From assembly GCF_021287045.1 (NCBI RefSeq), contig NZ_JAJTBG010000004.1, positions 1 through 64,000 on the forward strand: 64,000 nucleotides of DNA. The letters run 5' to 3'. Position numbers and translations under genes: made by a program. Under the pieces are notes generated by a model. It worked only from the letters and a program-made list of their open reading frames with translations. It ran no database searches and was not told where the DNA came from. Shown here one piece after another: positions 7,700 through 18,494 of the stretch. How positions within the stretch are numbered: the first letter of the stretch is position 1; the number at the start of each line of letters is the position of its first letter. This stretch comes from Oryzomicrobium sp. (GTDB lineage Bacteria > Pseudomonadota > Gammaproteobacteria > Burkholderiales > Rhodocyclaceae).

Positions 7700-8461
7700 A
7701 TGTTCAAGCGCATGCGCGAAGACATCCGTTCCGTGTTCGACCGGGATCCGGCCGCCCGTTCCATGTGGGAGGTGCTGACCTGCTACCCGGGCATGCACGC
7801 GGTGTGGATGCACCGGGCCGCCCACTGGCTGTGGGGCCACCGGCTGCGCTGGCTGGCCCGCTTCACCTCGCATCTGGCGCGCTTCTTCACCGGCATCGAG
7901 ATTCACCCCGGGGCCACCATCGGCCGCCGCTTCTTCATCGATCACGGCATGGGCGTGGTGATCGGCGAGACCGCCCTGATCGGCGACGACGTGACCCTCT
8001 ATCACGGCGTCACCCTGGGGGGCACCTCGTGGAACAAGGGCAAGCGCCATCCCACCCTGGAAGACGGGGTGGTGGTGGGGGCCGGCGCCATGATCCTGGG
8101 ACCCATCACCATCGGCGCCGGCGCCAAGGTCGGCTCCAATGCCGTGGTGGTCAAGGAAGTCCCGGCGGGCGGCACCGCAGTGGGCAACCCGGCCCGGCTG
8201 GTGCTGCGCGAGGATGCGGACAAGGACAAGGCACGCCAGGAAATGGCCCAGCAGATGGGCTTTTCCGCCTACGCCGTGGCCCGCAACGACGACGATCCCC
8301 TGGCCAAGGCCATCCACGGCCTGCTCGATCATGCGGTGGAAACCGACCGCCGCCTGGCGGTGCTGATCGCCCGCCTGGAACAGATGGGCTTGTCGGCGGA
8401 AGAGGCCCTGGCCACCGCCGACAAGTTCGACCCCAAATACTTGAGCAAAATAGTCGACTAA
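7700..8461 (+). CDS. cysE: Serine O-acetyltransferase CysE
   Basis: Protein of 253 residues that makes O-acetylserine, the first step of cysteine synthesis. It has the CysE N-terminal helical domain ([20 protein letters not shown]) and a left-handed beta-helix of hexapeptide repeats ([56 protein letters not shown]). His in HGVTLGG and in DHGMG are the usual catalytic/CoA-site positions. ATG at 7700 fits the family N-terminus; a TTG at 7679 is in frame. Cysteine supply next to the isc genes makes biological sense because cysteine is the sulfur donor for cluster assembly. Confidence 0.95.
   Translation: MFKRMREDIRSVFDRDPAARSMWEVLTCYPGMHAVWMHRAAHWLWGHRLRWLARFTSHLARFFTGIEIHPGATIGRRFFIDHGMGVVIGETALIGDDVTLYHGVTLGGTSWNKGKRHPTLEDGVVVGAGAMILGPITIGAGAKVGSNAVVVKEVPAGGTAVGNPARLVLREDADKDKARQEMAQQMGFSAYAVARNDDDPLAKAIHGLLDHAVETDRRLAVLIARLEQMGLSAEEALATADKFDPKYLSKIVD
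8437..8461. promoter_or_regulatory. IscR type-1-like box 1 of a tandem array
   Basis: 25 bp from ATACTTGA to GTCGACTAA, overlapping the last codons and the stop of cysE. It fits 22 of 25 positions of the type-1 IscR consensus by hand count. Confidence 0.6.
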
Positions 8462-8486
8462 ATAGTTGACTAAAAATGGAGGGTAT
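8462..8486. promoter_or_regulatory. IscR type-1-like box 2 of a tandem array
   Basis: 25 bp from ATAGTTGACTAAA to GAGGGTAT, directly abutting box 1. It fits 21 of 25 consensus positions; the left half is perfect and the right half degenerate. Confidence 0.65.
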
Positions 8487-8490
8487 CGGT

Positions 8491-8515
8491 ATAGTTGACT
8501 AAACAAATCGGGTAT
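8491..8515. promoter_or_regulatory. IscR type-1-like box 3 of a tandem array
   Basis: 25 bp from ATAGTTGACTAAA to ATCGGGTAT, four bases after box 2. It fits 22 of 25 consensus positions. It lies about 90 bp before the iscR start, where autoregulatory IscR sites normally sit. Confidence 0.75.
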
Positions 8516-8606
8516 TGGCGCCAGGCAAGGCTTGGGGCTGTCCGGTTGTCTCACGTCATCGAATCACCGAATTCCGGGTACCAAGTTACTCGACTGCGAG
8601 GTTGTC

Positions 8607-9122
8607 ATGCGACTCACCACCAAGGGACGTTTTGCCGTCACGGCCATGATCGACCTGGCGCTTCGCGGTCAGGACGGGCCAGTCACCCTGGCCGGCATCA
8701 GCGAGCGGCAGAAGATTTCCCTCTCCTATCTCGAACAGCTCTTTGGCAAGCTGCGCCGCCACAAGTTGGTGGAGAGCGTGCGTGGCCCCGGCGGCGGCTA
8801 CTGCATGGCCAAGCCCCTGGACCAGGTGTCCGTGGCCGACATCATCCGCGCCGTTGACGAGCCTCTGGACGCCACCCAGTGCGGCGGTCGCGAGAATTGT
8901 CACGGCGAGCACCGCTGCATGACCCACGACCTGTGGACCACCCTCAACACCAAGATGTACGAGTACCTGAGTTCGGTCTTCCTGGCCGACCTGGTGTCCC
9001 AGCAGCAGGCCCGTTTGGCCGAGGCCGAAGGGGCCGAGGCTGGCGGCGTGGCCGGCGGGGTGGCGAGCATTCCCGCCGCCAGCCTGCACCGCAATTCGGC
9101 CAAGTCCCTGGCTGCCGTGTGA
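8607..9122 (+). CDS. iscR: Fe-S cluster regulator IscR
   Basis: Rrf2-family regulator of 171 residues. The N-terminal winged helix starts MRLTTKGRFAVTAMIDLAL. The cluster ligands are all present at the canonical positions: Cys92, Cys98, Cys104 and His107 (QCGGRENCHGEHRCMTH). With a [2Fe-2S] cluster the protein represses the isc operon through type-1 boxes; apo-IscR can still act at type-2 sites. The Gly/Ala-rich C-terminal tail is a little longer than in E. coli. Three IscR-type boxes lie directly upstream. ATG at 8607 is chosen because the conserved N-terminus begins there. Confidence 0.97.
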   Translation: MRLTTKGRFAVTAMIDLALRGQDGPVTLAGISERQKISLSYLEQLFGKLRRHKLVESVRGPGGGYCMAKPLDQVSVADIIRAVDEPLDATQCGGRENCHGEHRCMTHDLWTTLNTKMYEYLSSVFLADLVSQQQARLAEAEGAEAGGVAGGVASIPAASLHRNSAKSLAAV

Positions 9123-9155
9123 CCACCGGACGTTTGGCGATTTTCCGAGGCTGAC

Positions 9156-10316
9156 GTGTTCGCCCCCACCTACCTGGACCACAACGCCACCACCCCGATT
9201 GCCCCGGAGGTGCTGGACGCCATGTTGCCCTACCTGCGCGAGCAGTACGGCAACGCCTCCAGCCGTCACGAGTACGGCCGGGCGGCGCGGCGCGCCGTGG
9301 ACGAGGCCCGGGAGCAGGTGGCGATCGCGGTCGGCGCCCATCCCACCGAGGTGGTGTTCACCAGCGGCGGGTCGGAAGCCAACAACCTGTTCATCAAGGG
9401 CCTGTCCGCCGGTCACGCCCCGGGTGCCCTGGCCGTGTCGGCCATCGAGCACCCCTGCGTGATCAAACCCGCTGAGCAGTTGGCCCGGGCCGGCTGGGAC
9501 CTGACCAAGATCGGCGTGGACGGCCTCGGGCGCATCGACCCGGCCGCCTACGGCGCGGCCTTGGCCAAGCGCCCGCTGTTCGCTTCCGTGATGCTCGCCA
9601 ACAACGAGACTGGCGTGATTCAGGACGTGGCCGCCCTGGCGGGCCAAGCCCGGGACGCCGGCGTCTGGTTCCACACCGATGCGGTCCAAGCCCTGGGCAA
9701 GCGCCCGGTGGATTTCCGCGCCCTGGGCGTGGCGGCCATGACCGTGTCGAGCCATAAGATTTACGGCCCCAAGGGCGCCGCGGCCCTCATCCTCGACAAG
9801 CGGGTGGAGTTGCAGCCTTTGATCGCCGGCGGCGGCCACGAGCGCGGCCTGCGCTCGGGTACCGAGAACGTGGCGGCGATCGTCGGCTTCGGCCGCGCCT
9901 GCACCCTGGCGGCGGAACGCCTGGAGGCCCGCGCCACCCATGCCCGGGCCTTGCGCCGGCGCATCGAGGCGGGGCTGGCCGAGTTCGGCGCGACCCTGTT
10001 CGGCGCCCCCGCGGACGAGGCGCAGCGCCTGCCCAACACCACTTATTTTGCCTTTCCCGGCATCGACGGCGAGACCCTGGTGGGCAAGCTCGACCGGGAC
10101 GGTTTTGCCTGCGCCAGCGGCGCGGCCTGCTCGTCGGCCAACCCGGAACCGTCCCACGTGCTCGCCGCCATGGGCGTGGAACCCGGCCTGGCCCGGGGCG
10201 CGGTGCGCCTCAGCGTCGGCGAGGGCAACACCCCGGACGACGCCGAGCGCTTCCTGAAAACTTTGAAACAGACGGTGGAACGCTTGAAAAGCCTATCCGC
10301 CCTGACTACTGCCTGA
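9156..10316 (+). CDS. Cysteine desulfurase, second NifS/IscS paralogue
   Basis: PLP-dependent enzyme of 386 residues that removes sulfur from cysteine as a persulfide. Seen: YLDHNATTP at the N-terminus, [10 protein letters not shown], the PLP lysine in [10 protein letters not shown], and the catalytic Cys loop [16 protein letters not shown]. It differs clearly from the next gene, so it is an old paralogue, not a recent duplicate. The start is GTG at 9156 with CGAGG about 8 bp upstream. It sits between iscR and iscS and must be co-regulated; whether it feeds IscU or another acceptor is not known. Confidence 0.9.
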   Translation: MFAPTYLDHNATTPIAPEVLDAMLPYLREQYGNASSRHEYGRAARRAVDEAREQVAIAVGAHPTEVVFTSGGSEANNLFIKGLSAGHAPGALAVSAIEHPCVIKPAEQLARAGWDLTKIGVDGLGRIDPAAYGAALAKRPLFASVMLANNETGVIQDVAALAGQARDAGVWFHTDAVQALGKRPVDFRALGVAAMTVSSHKIYGPKGAAALILDKRVELQPLIAGGGHERGLRSGTENVAAIVGFGRACTLAAERLEARATHARALRRRIEAGLAEFGATLFGAPADEAQRLPNTTYFAFPGIDGETLVGKLDRDGFACASGAACSSANPEPSHVLAAMGVEPGLARGAVRLSVGEGNTPDDAERFLKTLKQTVERLKSLSALTTA

Positions 10317-10380
10317 GCGGGCGCAGGCGGTAAAATACCGCCCGCCTCGCGATTACCCTGACTCAACGGAGCACAGAAAA

Positions 10381-11592
10381 ATGCTGAAATTGCCGATCTA
10401 CCTGGACTATTCGGCCACCACCCCGGTGGATCCCCGGGTCGCGGAAAAGATGATCCCCTTCCTGGTGGAGAATTTCGGCAACCCCGCTTCCCGTTCCCAC
10501 TCCTTCGGCTGGACCGCCGAAGCGGCGGTGGAAGAGGCCCGGGAGCAGGTGGCGGCCCTGGTGAACGCCGATCCCAAGGAGATCGTGTGGACCTCCGGCG
10601 CCACCGAGTCGAACAACCTGGCGATCAAAGGCGCGGCGAATTTCTATTCCGGCAAGGGCAAGCACCTGATTACGGTGAAGACCGAGCACAAGGCCGTGCT
10701 CGACACCATGCGCGAACTGGAGCGCCAGGGTTTCGAAGTCACCTACCTGGACGTCCAGGACAACGGCCTGCTCGACCTGGAAGCGTTCAAGGCGGCGATC
10801 CGCCCCGACACCATCCTGGCCTCGGTGATGTACGTGAACAACGAGATCGGCGTGGTCCAGCCCATCGCCGAACTGGGCGAGATCTGCCGCGCCAAGGGCG
10901 TGATCTTCCACGTGGATTCCGCCCAGGCCACCGGCAAGGTGGACATCGACCTGAGCACGCTCAAGGTGGACCTGATGAGCTTCTCCGCCCACAAGACCTA
11001 CGGCCCCAAGGGCATCGGCGCCCTGTACGTGCGCCGCAAGCCGCGCATCCGCCTCGAAGCCCAGATGCACGGCGGCGGCCATGAGCGCGGCATGCGCTCC
11101 GGCACCCTGGCCACCCACCAGATCGTCGGCATGGGCGAGGCCTTCCGCCTCGCCAAGGAAGAGATGGCCAGCGAGAATGCCCGCATCGCCAAGCTGCAAC
11201 AGCGCTTGCTGAAGGGCCTCACCGACATGCAGGAAGTCTATGTGAACGGCGACCTGATCCACCGGGTGCCCCACAACTTGAACATTTCCTTCGCCTACGT
11301 GGAAGGCGAGTCGATGATCATGGCAGTCAAGGACCTGGCCGTGTCGTCCGGCTCCGCCTGCACTTCCGCCTCCCTGGAGCCGTCCTACGTGCTGCGCGCC
11401 CTGGGCCGCAACGACGAACTGGCCCACAGTTCGATCCGCTTCTCCATCGGCCGCTTCACCACCGAGGAAGAGATCGACTACACCATCGACCTGATGCACA
11501 AGAAGATCGGCAAGCTGCGCGAACTGTCGCCGCTCTGGGAAATGGTCCAGGAAGGCATCGACCTGAACACCGTGCAGTGGGCCGCCCACTAA
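10381..11592 (+). CDS. iscS: Cysteine desulfurase IscS
   Basis: PLP enzyme of 403 residues, the normal IscS length (E. coli 404), starting [20 protein letters not shown]. The PLP lysine lies in [12 protein letters not shown] and the catalytic mobile-loop Cys in [17 protein letters not shown]. The C-terminus ([20 protein letters not shown]) matches the IscU-binding tail of classical IscS. It supplies persulfide sulfur to IscU and other acceptors. It follows the paralogue by 64 bp and precedes iscU by 55 bp. Confidence 0.97.
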   Translation: MLKLPIYLDYSATTPVDPRVAEKMIPFLVENFGNPASRSHSFGWTAEAAVEEAREQVAALVNADPKEIVWTSGATESNNLAIKGAANFYSGKGKHLITVKTEHKAVLDTMRELERQGFEVTYLDVQDNGLLDLEAFKAAIRPDTILASVMYVNNEIGVVQPIAELGEICRAKGVIFHVDSAQATGKVDIDLSTLKVDLMSFSAHKTYGPKGIGALYVRRKPRIRLEAQMHGGGHERGMRSGTLATHQIVGMGEAFRLAKEEMASENARIAKLQQRLLKGLTDMQEVYVNGDLIHRVPHNLNISFAYVEGESMIMAVKDLAVSSGSACTSASLEPSYVLRALGRNDELAHSSIRFSIGRFTTEEEIDYTIDLMHKKIGKLRELSPLWEMVQEGIDLNTVQWAAH

Positions 11593-11647
11593 GCCATCCG
11601 TAGCGCCAACAACGCGCCCGCGCACCCCCGACCCTAGGAGAAACATC

Positions 11648-12034
11648 ATGGCATACAGCGTCAAAGTGCTGGATCACTACGAAAACCCCCGCAACGTCGG
11701 CTCCTTCACCAAGGACGAAGAAGGCGTCGGCACCGGCATGGTGGGCGCCCCCGCCTGCGGCGACGTGATGAAGCTGCAGATCAAGGTGGGCAAGGACGGT
11801 GTCATCGAGGACGCCAAGTTCAAGACCTACGGCTGCGGCTCCGCCATCGCCTCCAGCTCCCTGGTGACCGAATGGGTCAAGGGCAAGAGCCTGGACGAGG
11901 CCCTGGAGATCAAGAACACCCAGATCGCCGAGGAACTGGCCCTGCCGCCGGTGAAGATCCACTGCTCCATCCTCGCCGAGGACGCCATCAAGGCGGCCGT
12001 GGCCGACTACAAGAAGAAGCAGGACGACAAGTAA
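11648..12034 (+). CDS. iscU: Fe-S cluster assembly scaffold IscU
   Basis: Scaffold of 128 residues on which [2Fe-2S] clusters are built. The three ligand cysteines are present: Cys37 in GAPACGD, Cys63 in [11 protein letters not shown], Cys106 in [12 protein letters not shown], with the assembly Asp39. The HscA recognition motif LPPVK directly precedes the last Cys. AGGAG ribosome binding site upstream of ATG 11648. Confidence 0.98.
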   Translation: MAYSVKVLDHYENPRNVGSFTKDEEGVGTGMVGAPACGDVMKLQIKVGKDGVIEDAKFKTYGCGSAIASSSLVTEWVKGKSLDEALEIKNTQIAEELALPPVKIHCSILAEDAIKAAVADYKKKQDDK

Positions 12035-12105
12035 TCCCGCCGCGGGCCGCTCACGAGGCGGGCCCGCCGGACTTCCGTTCTTCTTCGTCTTCTTCAGGAG
12101 TCATC

Positions 12106-12429
12106 ATGGCTATCACTCTCACCGAAAGCGCCGCCAAGCACGTCACCGGCTTTCTTACCAAGCGCGGCAAGGGCGTCGGCCTGCGCCTGGGCGTGCGCAC
12201 CAGCGGCTGTTCCGGCATGGCCTACAAGCTTGAGTTCGTCGACGAACTGGGCGACGAGGATCAGGTGTTCGAGAGCCATGGCGTCAAGGTGGTGATCGAC
12301 CCCAAGAGCCTGCCCTACCTGGACGGCACCGAACTCGACTACGCCAAGGAAGGCCTCAACGAGGGGTTCAAGTTCAACAACCCCAACGTCAAGGATGAGT
12401 GCGGCTGCGGCGAGAGCTTCAAAGTCTGA
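12106..12429 (+). CDS. iscA: A-type Fe-S carrier IscA
   Basis: Carrier of 107 residues, the standard length, with the three conserved cysteines at Cys35 (SGCSGMAY), Cys99 and Cys101 (ECGCGESF). It moves clusters or iron to targets such as [4Fe-4S] enzymes. AGGAG upstream of ATG 12106. Its TGA overlaps the hscB ATG (ATGA-type overlap at 12427-12431). Confidence 0.97.
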   Translation: MAITLTESAAKHVTGFLTKRGKGVGLRLGVRTSGCSGMAYKLEFVDELGDEDQVFESHGVKVVIDPKSLPYLDGTELDYAKEGLNEGFKFNNPNVKDECGCGESFKV

Positions 12430-12959
12430 TGGACCTGAGCGCCAACTACTTCGCCCTGTTCGAGCTACCGACCACCTTCGAACTCGACCGGGCGGCCCTG
12501 GACAGCCGCTACCGGGTGTTGCAGGCCGAGGTCCATCCGGACCGCTTCGCCGGCAGCACCGACGCCGAGCGGCGCCGCTCGATGCAGTGGGCCACCCGGG
12601 TGAACGAGGGCTACCGCGTACTGCGCCGCCCCCTGGACCGGGCCCGCTACCTGCTCGAACTGCAGGGCTTCGACGTGGATGCCGAGCGCAACACGGCCAT
12701 GGACCCCGAGTTCCTCATGGAGCAGATGGAGTGGCGCGAAGGCGTCATGGAGGCCCGGGCCGCCAGCGATCTGGCTGCCCTGGAGGACATCCACCGCCGC
12801 CTCAAGCACACCCTGGAAGCGCGCTACGACGAACTGGGCGAGTTGATCGACCAGCGCCAGGCTCATGCCGAGGCCGCCGGCAAGGTGCGGGAACTGATGT
12901 TCCTGGAAAAGCTGCTCAGCGAAGTGGACGACGCCCTGGCCGACCTGGAAGACGCCTGA
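12429..12959 (+). CDS. hscB: J-domain co-chaperone HscB
   Basis: Co-chaperone of 176 residues. The J domain carries the HPD motif at residues 36-38 (EVHPDRFAG); the C-terminal three-helix part binds IscU. It delivers IscU to HscA and stimulates its ATPase. The start overlaps the iscA stop, so translation is coupled. Confidence 0.96.
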   Translation: MDLSANYFALFELPTTFELDRAALDSRYRVLQAEVHPDRFAGSTDAERRRSMQWATRVNEGYRVLRRPLDRARYLLELQGFDVDAERNTAMDPEFLMEQMEWREGVMEARAASDLAALEDIHRRLKHTLEARYDELGELIDQRQAHAEAAGKVRELMFLEKLLSEVDDALADLEDA

Positions 12960-13090
12960 CCCGCACCCGAGCCGGCCGCCTGCCTTAGCCTGTACGCGCT
13001 ACGGTCCGCCTCATTGGCGCCGGGCGGGGCAGGGCAGCCCCGGCTTGGTGTTTGGTTTCCACCGTATTCACCCTTTCTACTCCAAGACCC

Positions 13091-14991
<1,901 letters not shown>

Positions 14992-14995
<4 letters not shown>

Positions 14996-15333
14996 CCCAG
15001 ATCATCGTCCTGCCCCACGTCGAACTCTGCCCCGAAGGCGCCGTCATCGACGCCGAACCCGGCCAGAGCATCTGCGAGGCCCTGCTCAAGCACGACATCG
15101 AGATCGAGCACGCCTGCGAGATGTCCTGCGCCTGCACCACCTGCCACGTGGTGATCCGCGAAGGCTTCGAGAGCCTCGAAGATGCCGAGGAAACCGAGGA
15201 AGACCTGCTCGACAAGGCCTGGGGCCTGGAACCGACCTCGCGCCTGTCGTGTCAAGCCAAGGTGGGCCATACGCCGCTGACGGTGGAAATCCCCCGCTAC
15301 TCGATCAATATGGCCAAGGAAGGGCACCGGTGA
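14992..15333 (+). CDS. fdx: Isc-type [2Fe-2S] ferredoxin Fdx
   Basis: Ferredoxin of 113 residues. The adrenodoxin-type ligand pattern is present: [15 protein letters not shown] plus a distant Cys in [10 protein letters not shown]. It donates electrons during cluster assembly. The start overlaps the hscA stop (ATGA). Confidence 0.97.
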
Positions 15334-15338
15334 GCACC

Positions 15339-15542
15339 ATGAGCGGATTCAAGTGGACCGACACCCTGCGCATCGCCGAAGAACTGGTCGATGCCTACCC
15401 GGAAGTGGACCCGACCAAGGTCAACTTCGTCGACCTGATGAACTGGGTCATGGCCCTGCCCGATTTCGCCGACGACCCCAAGCACTGCGGCGAACGCATC
15501 CTGGAAGCCATCCAGGCCGCCTGGATCGAAGAGCAGGAGTAA
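15339..15542 (+). CDS. iscX: Fe-S assembly protein IscX
   Basis: Small acidic protein of 67 residues with the IscX features FKWTDTLRIAEELVDAYP and a C-terminal helix ending IEEQE. It binds IscS and modulates cluster formation. Start ATG 15339 follows the fdx stop by 5 bp; GTG 15330 overlapping that stop is an in-frame alternative. Confidence 0.95.
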   Translation: MSGFKWTDTLRIAEELVDAYPEVDPTKVNFVDLMNWVMALPDFADDPKHCGERILEAIQAAWIEEQE

Positions 15543-15573
15543 GGGCGCTAAGGACGCCAATGCGGGAACCGTC

Positions 15574-15975
15574 ATGAGCACCATGTCCGACCTGCCCGGT
15601 GGCGGGCCCCAGCTCAACGTCTTCGGCGACCCCCTGGCCCCGTGCAGCGGCCGCGGATCGCCGCGCACCGGCTTCTACCGCACCGGCTGCTGCGAAAGCG
15701 GCCCGGACGACGTGGGCAGCCACACCGTCTGCGCGGTGATGAGCGCCGAGTTCCTCGAATTCTCCAAGGCCCGGGGCAACGACCTGTCCACGCCCCGGCC
15801 CGAATACGGCTTCCCCGGCCTCAAACCCGGCGACCGCTGGTGCCTGTGCGCGCCGCGCTGGCAAGAAGCCTTCCTCGCCGGCCACGCCCCCCAGGTGGTG
15901 CTGGCCGCCAGCCACTACGGTGCCCTGCAATACGCCAGCCTCGACGACCTGCGCCGGTTCGCGGTGCAGGGGTAG
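15574..15975 (+). CDS. DUF2237 family protein
   Basis: Protein of 133 residues of the uncharacterised DUF2237 family, recognised from LNVFGDPLAPCS, GFYRTGCCESGPDDVGSHTV and EFLEFSKARGNDLSTP. Six cysteines, including a CC pair, invite a metal or redox role, but no function is established. It follows iscX by 31 bp on the same strand, so it may be carried on the isc transcript. Confidence 0.85.
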   Translation: MSTMSDLPGGGPQLNVFGDPLAPCSGRGSPRTGFYRTGCCESGPDDVGSHTVCAVMSAEFLEFSKARGNDLSTPRPEYGFPGLKPGDRWCLCAPRWQEAFLAGHAPQVVLAASHYGALQYASLDDLRRFAVQG

Positions 15976-16109
15976 GGCGGACACTCGGGCAGTGCGCTGC
16001 GCCACTGCCGCTGAGTGAAGGCGGACTCAGCAAAATCCCCGTTCCCTGCCGCAAGCACCCTTGCTTGCCTTCCCGGCGACGGCTCCGCCGCCGGCCTCTC
16101 ACCCCTCAC

Positions 16110-16400
16110 ATGAATGATATCGAATCCCCCGCCGTCACCTGTTCCACCTGCCAGGCCTGCTGCTGCCGGCTGGAAGTGATGCTGATGGGCGACGACGACG
16201 TGCCCGAGGTCCTCACCGAGCAGGACGCCTGGGGCGGCTGGGTCATGGCCCGCCGTGACGACGGCTGGTGCGCCGCCCTGGACCGGGCCACCATGCTCTG
16301 CCGCATCTACGAGCGGCGCCCCTTCATCTGCCGTGAGTTCGCGATGGGGGAGAGCGATTGCCTGACGGAGCGGGCGTCGCTTGAACCGGCGCGAGGCTGA
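16110..16400 (+). CDS. YkgJ-family cysteine cluster protein
   Basis: Protein of 96 residues. The pattern CSTCQACCCRLEV, a second Cys in WCAAL, Cys in LCRIYERRPFICREF, and a last Cys define the zinc- or iron-chelating domain of the YkgJ/CxxCxxCC family. The exact ligand is unknown. It lies 134 bp after the DUF2237 gene; the gap has no clear terminator. Confidence 0.8.
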   Translation: MNDIESPAVTCSTCQACCCRLEVMLMGDDDVPEVLTEQDAWGGWVMARRDDGWCAALDRATMLCRIYERRPFICREFAMGESDCLTERASLEPARG

Positions 16401-16427
16401 ACCGGCCGGCGCCGGCACCGGGCCTGG

Positions 16428-18014
16428 CTACACGGACAGCAAGTGACGCACGATGGGCGGCGTGTCTCCCCGGTGGAAGCGTAGTACCTCGTCCTGGACA
16501 TCCGCCGCCGCCTTGGACACGCGCCGGTGCTGGCGCAGGTGTTCCGCCCAGGATTCGACCTTGAACCATTCGAGCATCGCGGCGGGGTCCGAGGCGTCTT
16601 CGCTCACGCCCCAGTCGTAGGCACCGTCGCGGCGGCGGTCCGCCGACAGCCGGGTCAGGCAGGCCAGGAAGGCTTGCCGCTCCATCGGGTCGATCCGGTA
16701 TTCGATCAGGATCAGCACCGGCCCCCGGTCGTACTCCACGGGGGCTGCCGTCAACGGCTCGGGCCAGTGGTTGGACGGCACCAGGTCCGCATCCCCCTTG
16801 GGCAGCTTCAGCCGGTGGAAGGCCAGGGCGACGATCACCAGTCCGACGGCCCCGGCCACCAGGGTCAGCGGCACTCCGATGGCGCTGGCGATGCCGCCCC
16901 AGGCCAGGCTGCCGGCCGTCATGGCACCGTTGAACACGGTGAGATAGACGGCCAGGGAACGCCCCCGCACCCAGTTGGGCAGGATGGATTGGGCCACCCC
17001 GTTGAGGGTGGTGAGGGCCGAAATCCAGGCGGCGCCGAGGGCCAGCAGGGCGATCAGCGCGGCCCACTGGGGCGGCGCCAAGGAGAGGAAAACCATCACC
17101 GCCGCCGTGACGACGGCGGCCATCAGCACCATGCCGTCCGGGCTCAGGCGCTCGCGCAGCCGGGGCATCAGCAGCGCACCTCCGATCGCCCCTAGGCCGA
17201 CCGCGCCGAGCAGCAGTCCGTAGAAGCCGGCGCCGCCACCCAGCAGCTTCCTGGCCACCAGGGGCAGCAGCGCCCAGACCGAGCTGGCCAGCATGAAGAA
17301 GAAAAAGGCGCGGACCAGCACCACATGCAGTTCGCGGCTGGCCCGGGCATAGCGCAGCCCGGCGCGGAAGGCGCCCAGAAACTGCTCCGACAGGTCGTCC
17401 TCGCCCGCCGCCGGGCGGCGCCACCACAGCAAGGCGGCGACCACGAACACGTAGCTGATGACGTCGACGCCATAGGTCACCGCGGCCCCCAGGCTGGCCA
17501 GGACCACGCCGCCGAGGGCGGGGCCGATGGCCCGGGCGATGTTGATGCCCAGGGAATTGAGCGCCACGGCGCCCTTGAGGTCTTTCTTGTCCACCAGCTC
17601 CGGCACGATGGCCTGCCAGGTGGGCCCCATCAGCGCCGCGCCGACGCCGCCCAGGAAGGTCAGCCCGATCAGGGAGGCGACCGATTGCAGGCCCGTGGCC
17701 GACAGCAGCATCAGGCAGATGCTGACGGCGGCGAGCAGCACCTGGATGCCGATCAGGAATTTGCGCCGGTCAAGGATGTCGGACAGCACCCCGGCCGGGA
17801 TCGCCAGCAGGAAGACCGGCAGGGTCGCCGCCGCCTGCACCATGGCCACGGCGGCGGGGGAGGCCGACAGGTCGGTCATCAGCCAGGCGCTGGCCACGTC
17901 GCGGATGAAGCTGCCGGTGTTGCCGATCACCGTCGCCGCCCACAGCACGGCGAAGAGTTTTTGCCGGAGGGGGGCGAAACCGCCGCTGGGGGCTGCTGCG
18001 CGTAGTTCGGTCAT
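16428..18014 (-). CDS. MFS transporter (MFS_3 / EntS-like) with C-terminal monooxygenase-like domain
   Basis: Protein of 528 residues. The first 400 residues hold about 12 hydrophobic segments of a major facilitator; IRDVASAWLMTDLS and PAGVLSDILDRRKFL (inter-helix 2-3 loop) are typical of the MFS_3 group that includes the enterobactin exporter EntS. A soluble C-terminal part of about 100 residues (VLILIEYRIDPMERQAF, FKVESWAEHLRQHRRVS) resembles the ABM dimeric ferredoxin-like fold often fused to this group. Substrate unknown. ATG 18014 overlaps the end of the upstream doxX-like gene. Confidence 0.85.
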   Translation of the reverse strand: MTELRAAAPSGGFAPLRQKLFAVLWAATVIGNTGSFIRDVASAWLMTDLSASPAAVAMVQAAATLPVFLLAIPAGVLSDILDRRKFLIGIQVLLAAVSICLMLLSATGLQSVASLIGLTFLGGVGAALMGPTWQAIVPELVDKKDLKGAVALNSLGINIARAIGPALGGVVLASLGAAVTYGVDVISYVFVVAALLWWRRPAAGEDDLSEQFLGAFRAGLRYARASRELHVVLVRAFFFFMLASSVWALLPLVARKLLGGGAGFYGLLLGAVGLGAIGGALLMPRLRERLSPDGMVLMAAVVTAAVMVFLSLAPPQWAALIALLALGAAWISALTTLNGVAQSILPNWVRGRSLAVYLTVFNGAMTAGSLAWGGIASAIGVPLTLVAGAVGLVIVALAFHRLKLPKGDADLVPSNHWPEPLTAAPVEYDRGPVLILIEYRIDPMERQAFLACLTRLSADRRRDGAYDWGVSEDASDPAAMLEWFKVESWAEHLRQHRRVSKAAADVQDEVLRFHRGDTPPIVRHLLSV

Positions 18015-18484
18015 GGCTGGCGGGACTCCGTCGCATATTGTTCCGTCGGCTGCCGTTCGGTCAGGTCGAGCCAGGCGACCAGCAGAAAGCCCCCGGCCAG
18101 GCCGAGGTGCTCGAAGAAGGCATTGGCCGCCATGAAGCGCTCCTGCCCCGGGGGTAGTTCCCAGAAGCGCAGGGCCAGCAAGGTTGCCAGCAGCGTGAAT
18201 CCGGACAGCGCGACGGCGCCGAGCCAGCGCCACCGCCCGGTCAGGATCAGCGCCGATGCGCCCAATTCGAGCAGGATGACCAGGGCGGCAAAGAGTGGCG
18301 CCGGGGCAAGCCCGGCATGGGCCATTTCTGCGACGGCTCCTGGGAAGTCATGGAGCTTGACCAACCCGCCTTGCAGGTAGGCGGCGCACAAACCGAGGTA
18401 GGCGGCGAAGCGTATGGCGTGGGAGGCAAAAACCGGCCGCGCGCAGGCGGCCAGTTTGTTGCCGATTGGGGTTGAGGCGGCCAT
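18011..18484 (-). CDS. DoxX family membrane protein
   Basis: Protein of 157 residues with four hydrophobic helices. YLQGGLVKLHDFPGAVAEM and LVILLELGASALILTGRW are typical of DoxX/DoxD-type proteins, whose role in bacteria is poorly defined (linked to redox/quinone or sulfur chemistry in some systems). It overlaps the MFS gene by 4 bp and lies 10 bp from the amidohydrolase gene; all three are one operon. Confidence 0.85.
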   Translation of the reverse strand: MAASTPIGNKLAACARPVFASHAIRFAAYLGLCAAYLQGGLVKLHDFPGAVAEMAHAGLAPAPLFAALVILLELGASALILTGRWRWLGAVALSGFTLLATLLALRFWELPPGQERFMAANAFFEHLGLAGGFLLVAWLDLTERQPTEQYATESRQP

Positions 18485-18494
18485 GGGTGGATGC

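Noticed and set aside
13052-13090. Earlier GTG start for hscA at 13052
   Set aside because: Adds 13 residues absent from the family and has no ribosome binding site; ATG 13091 fits better.
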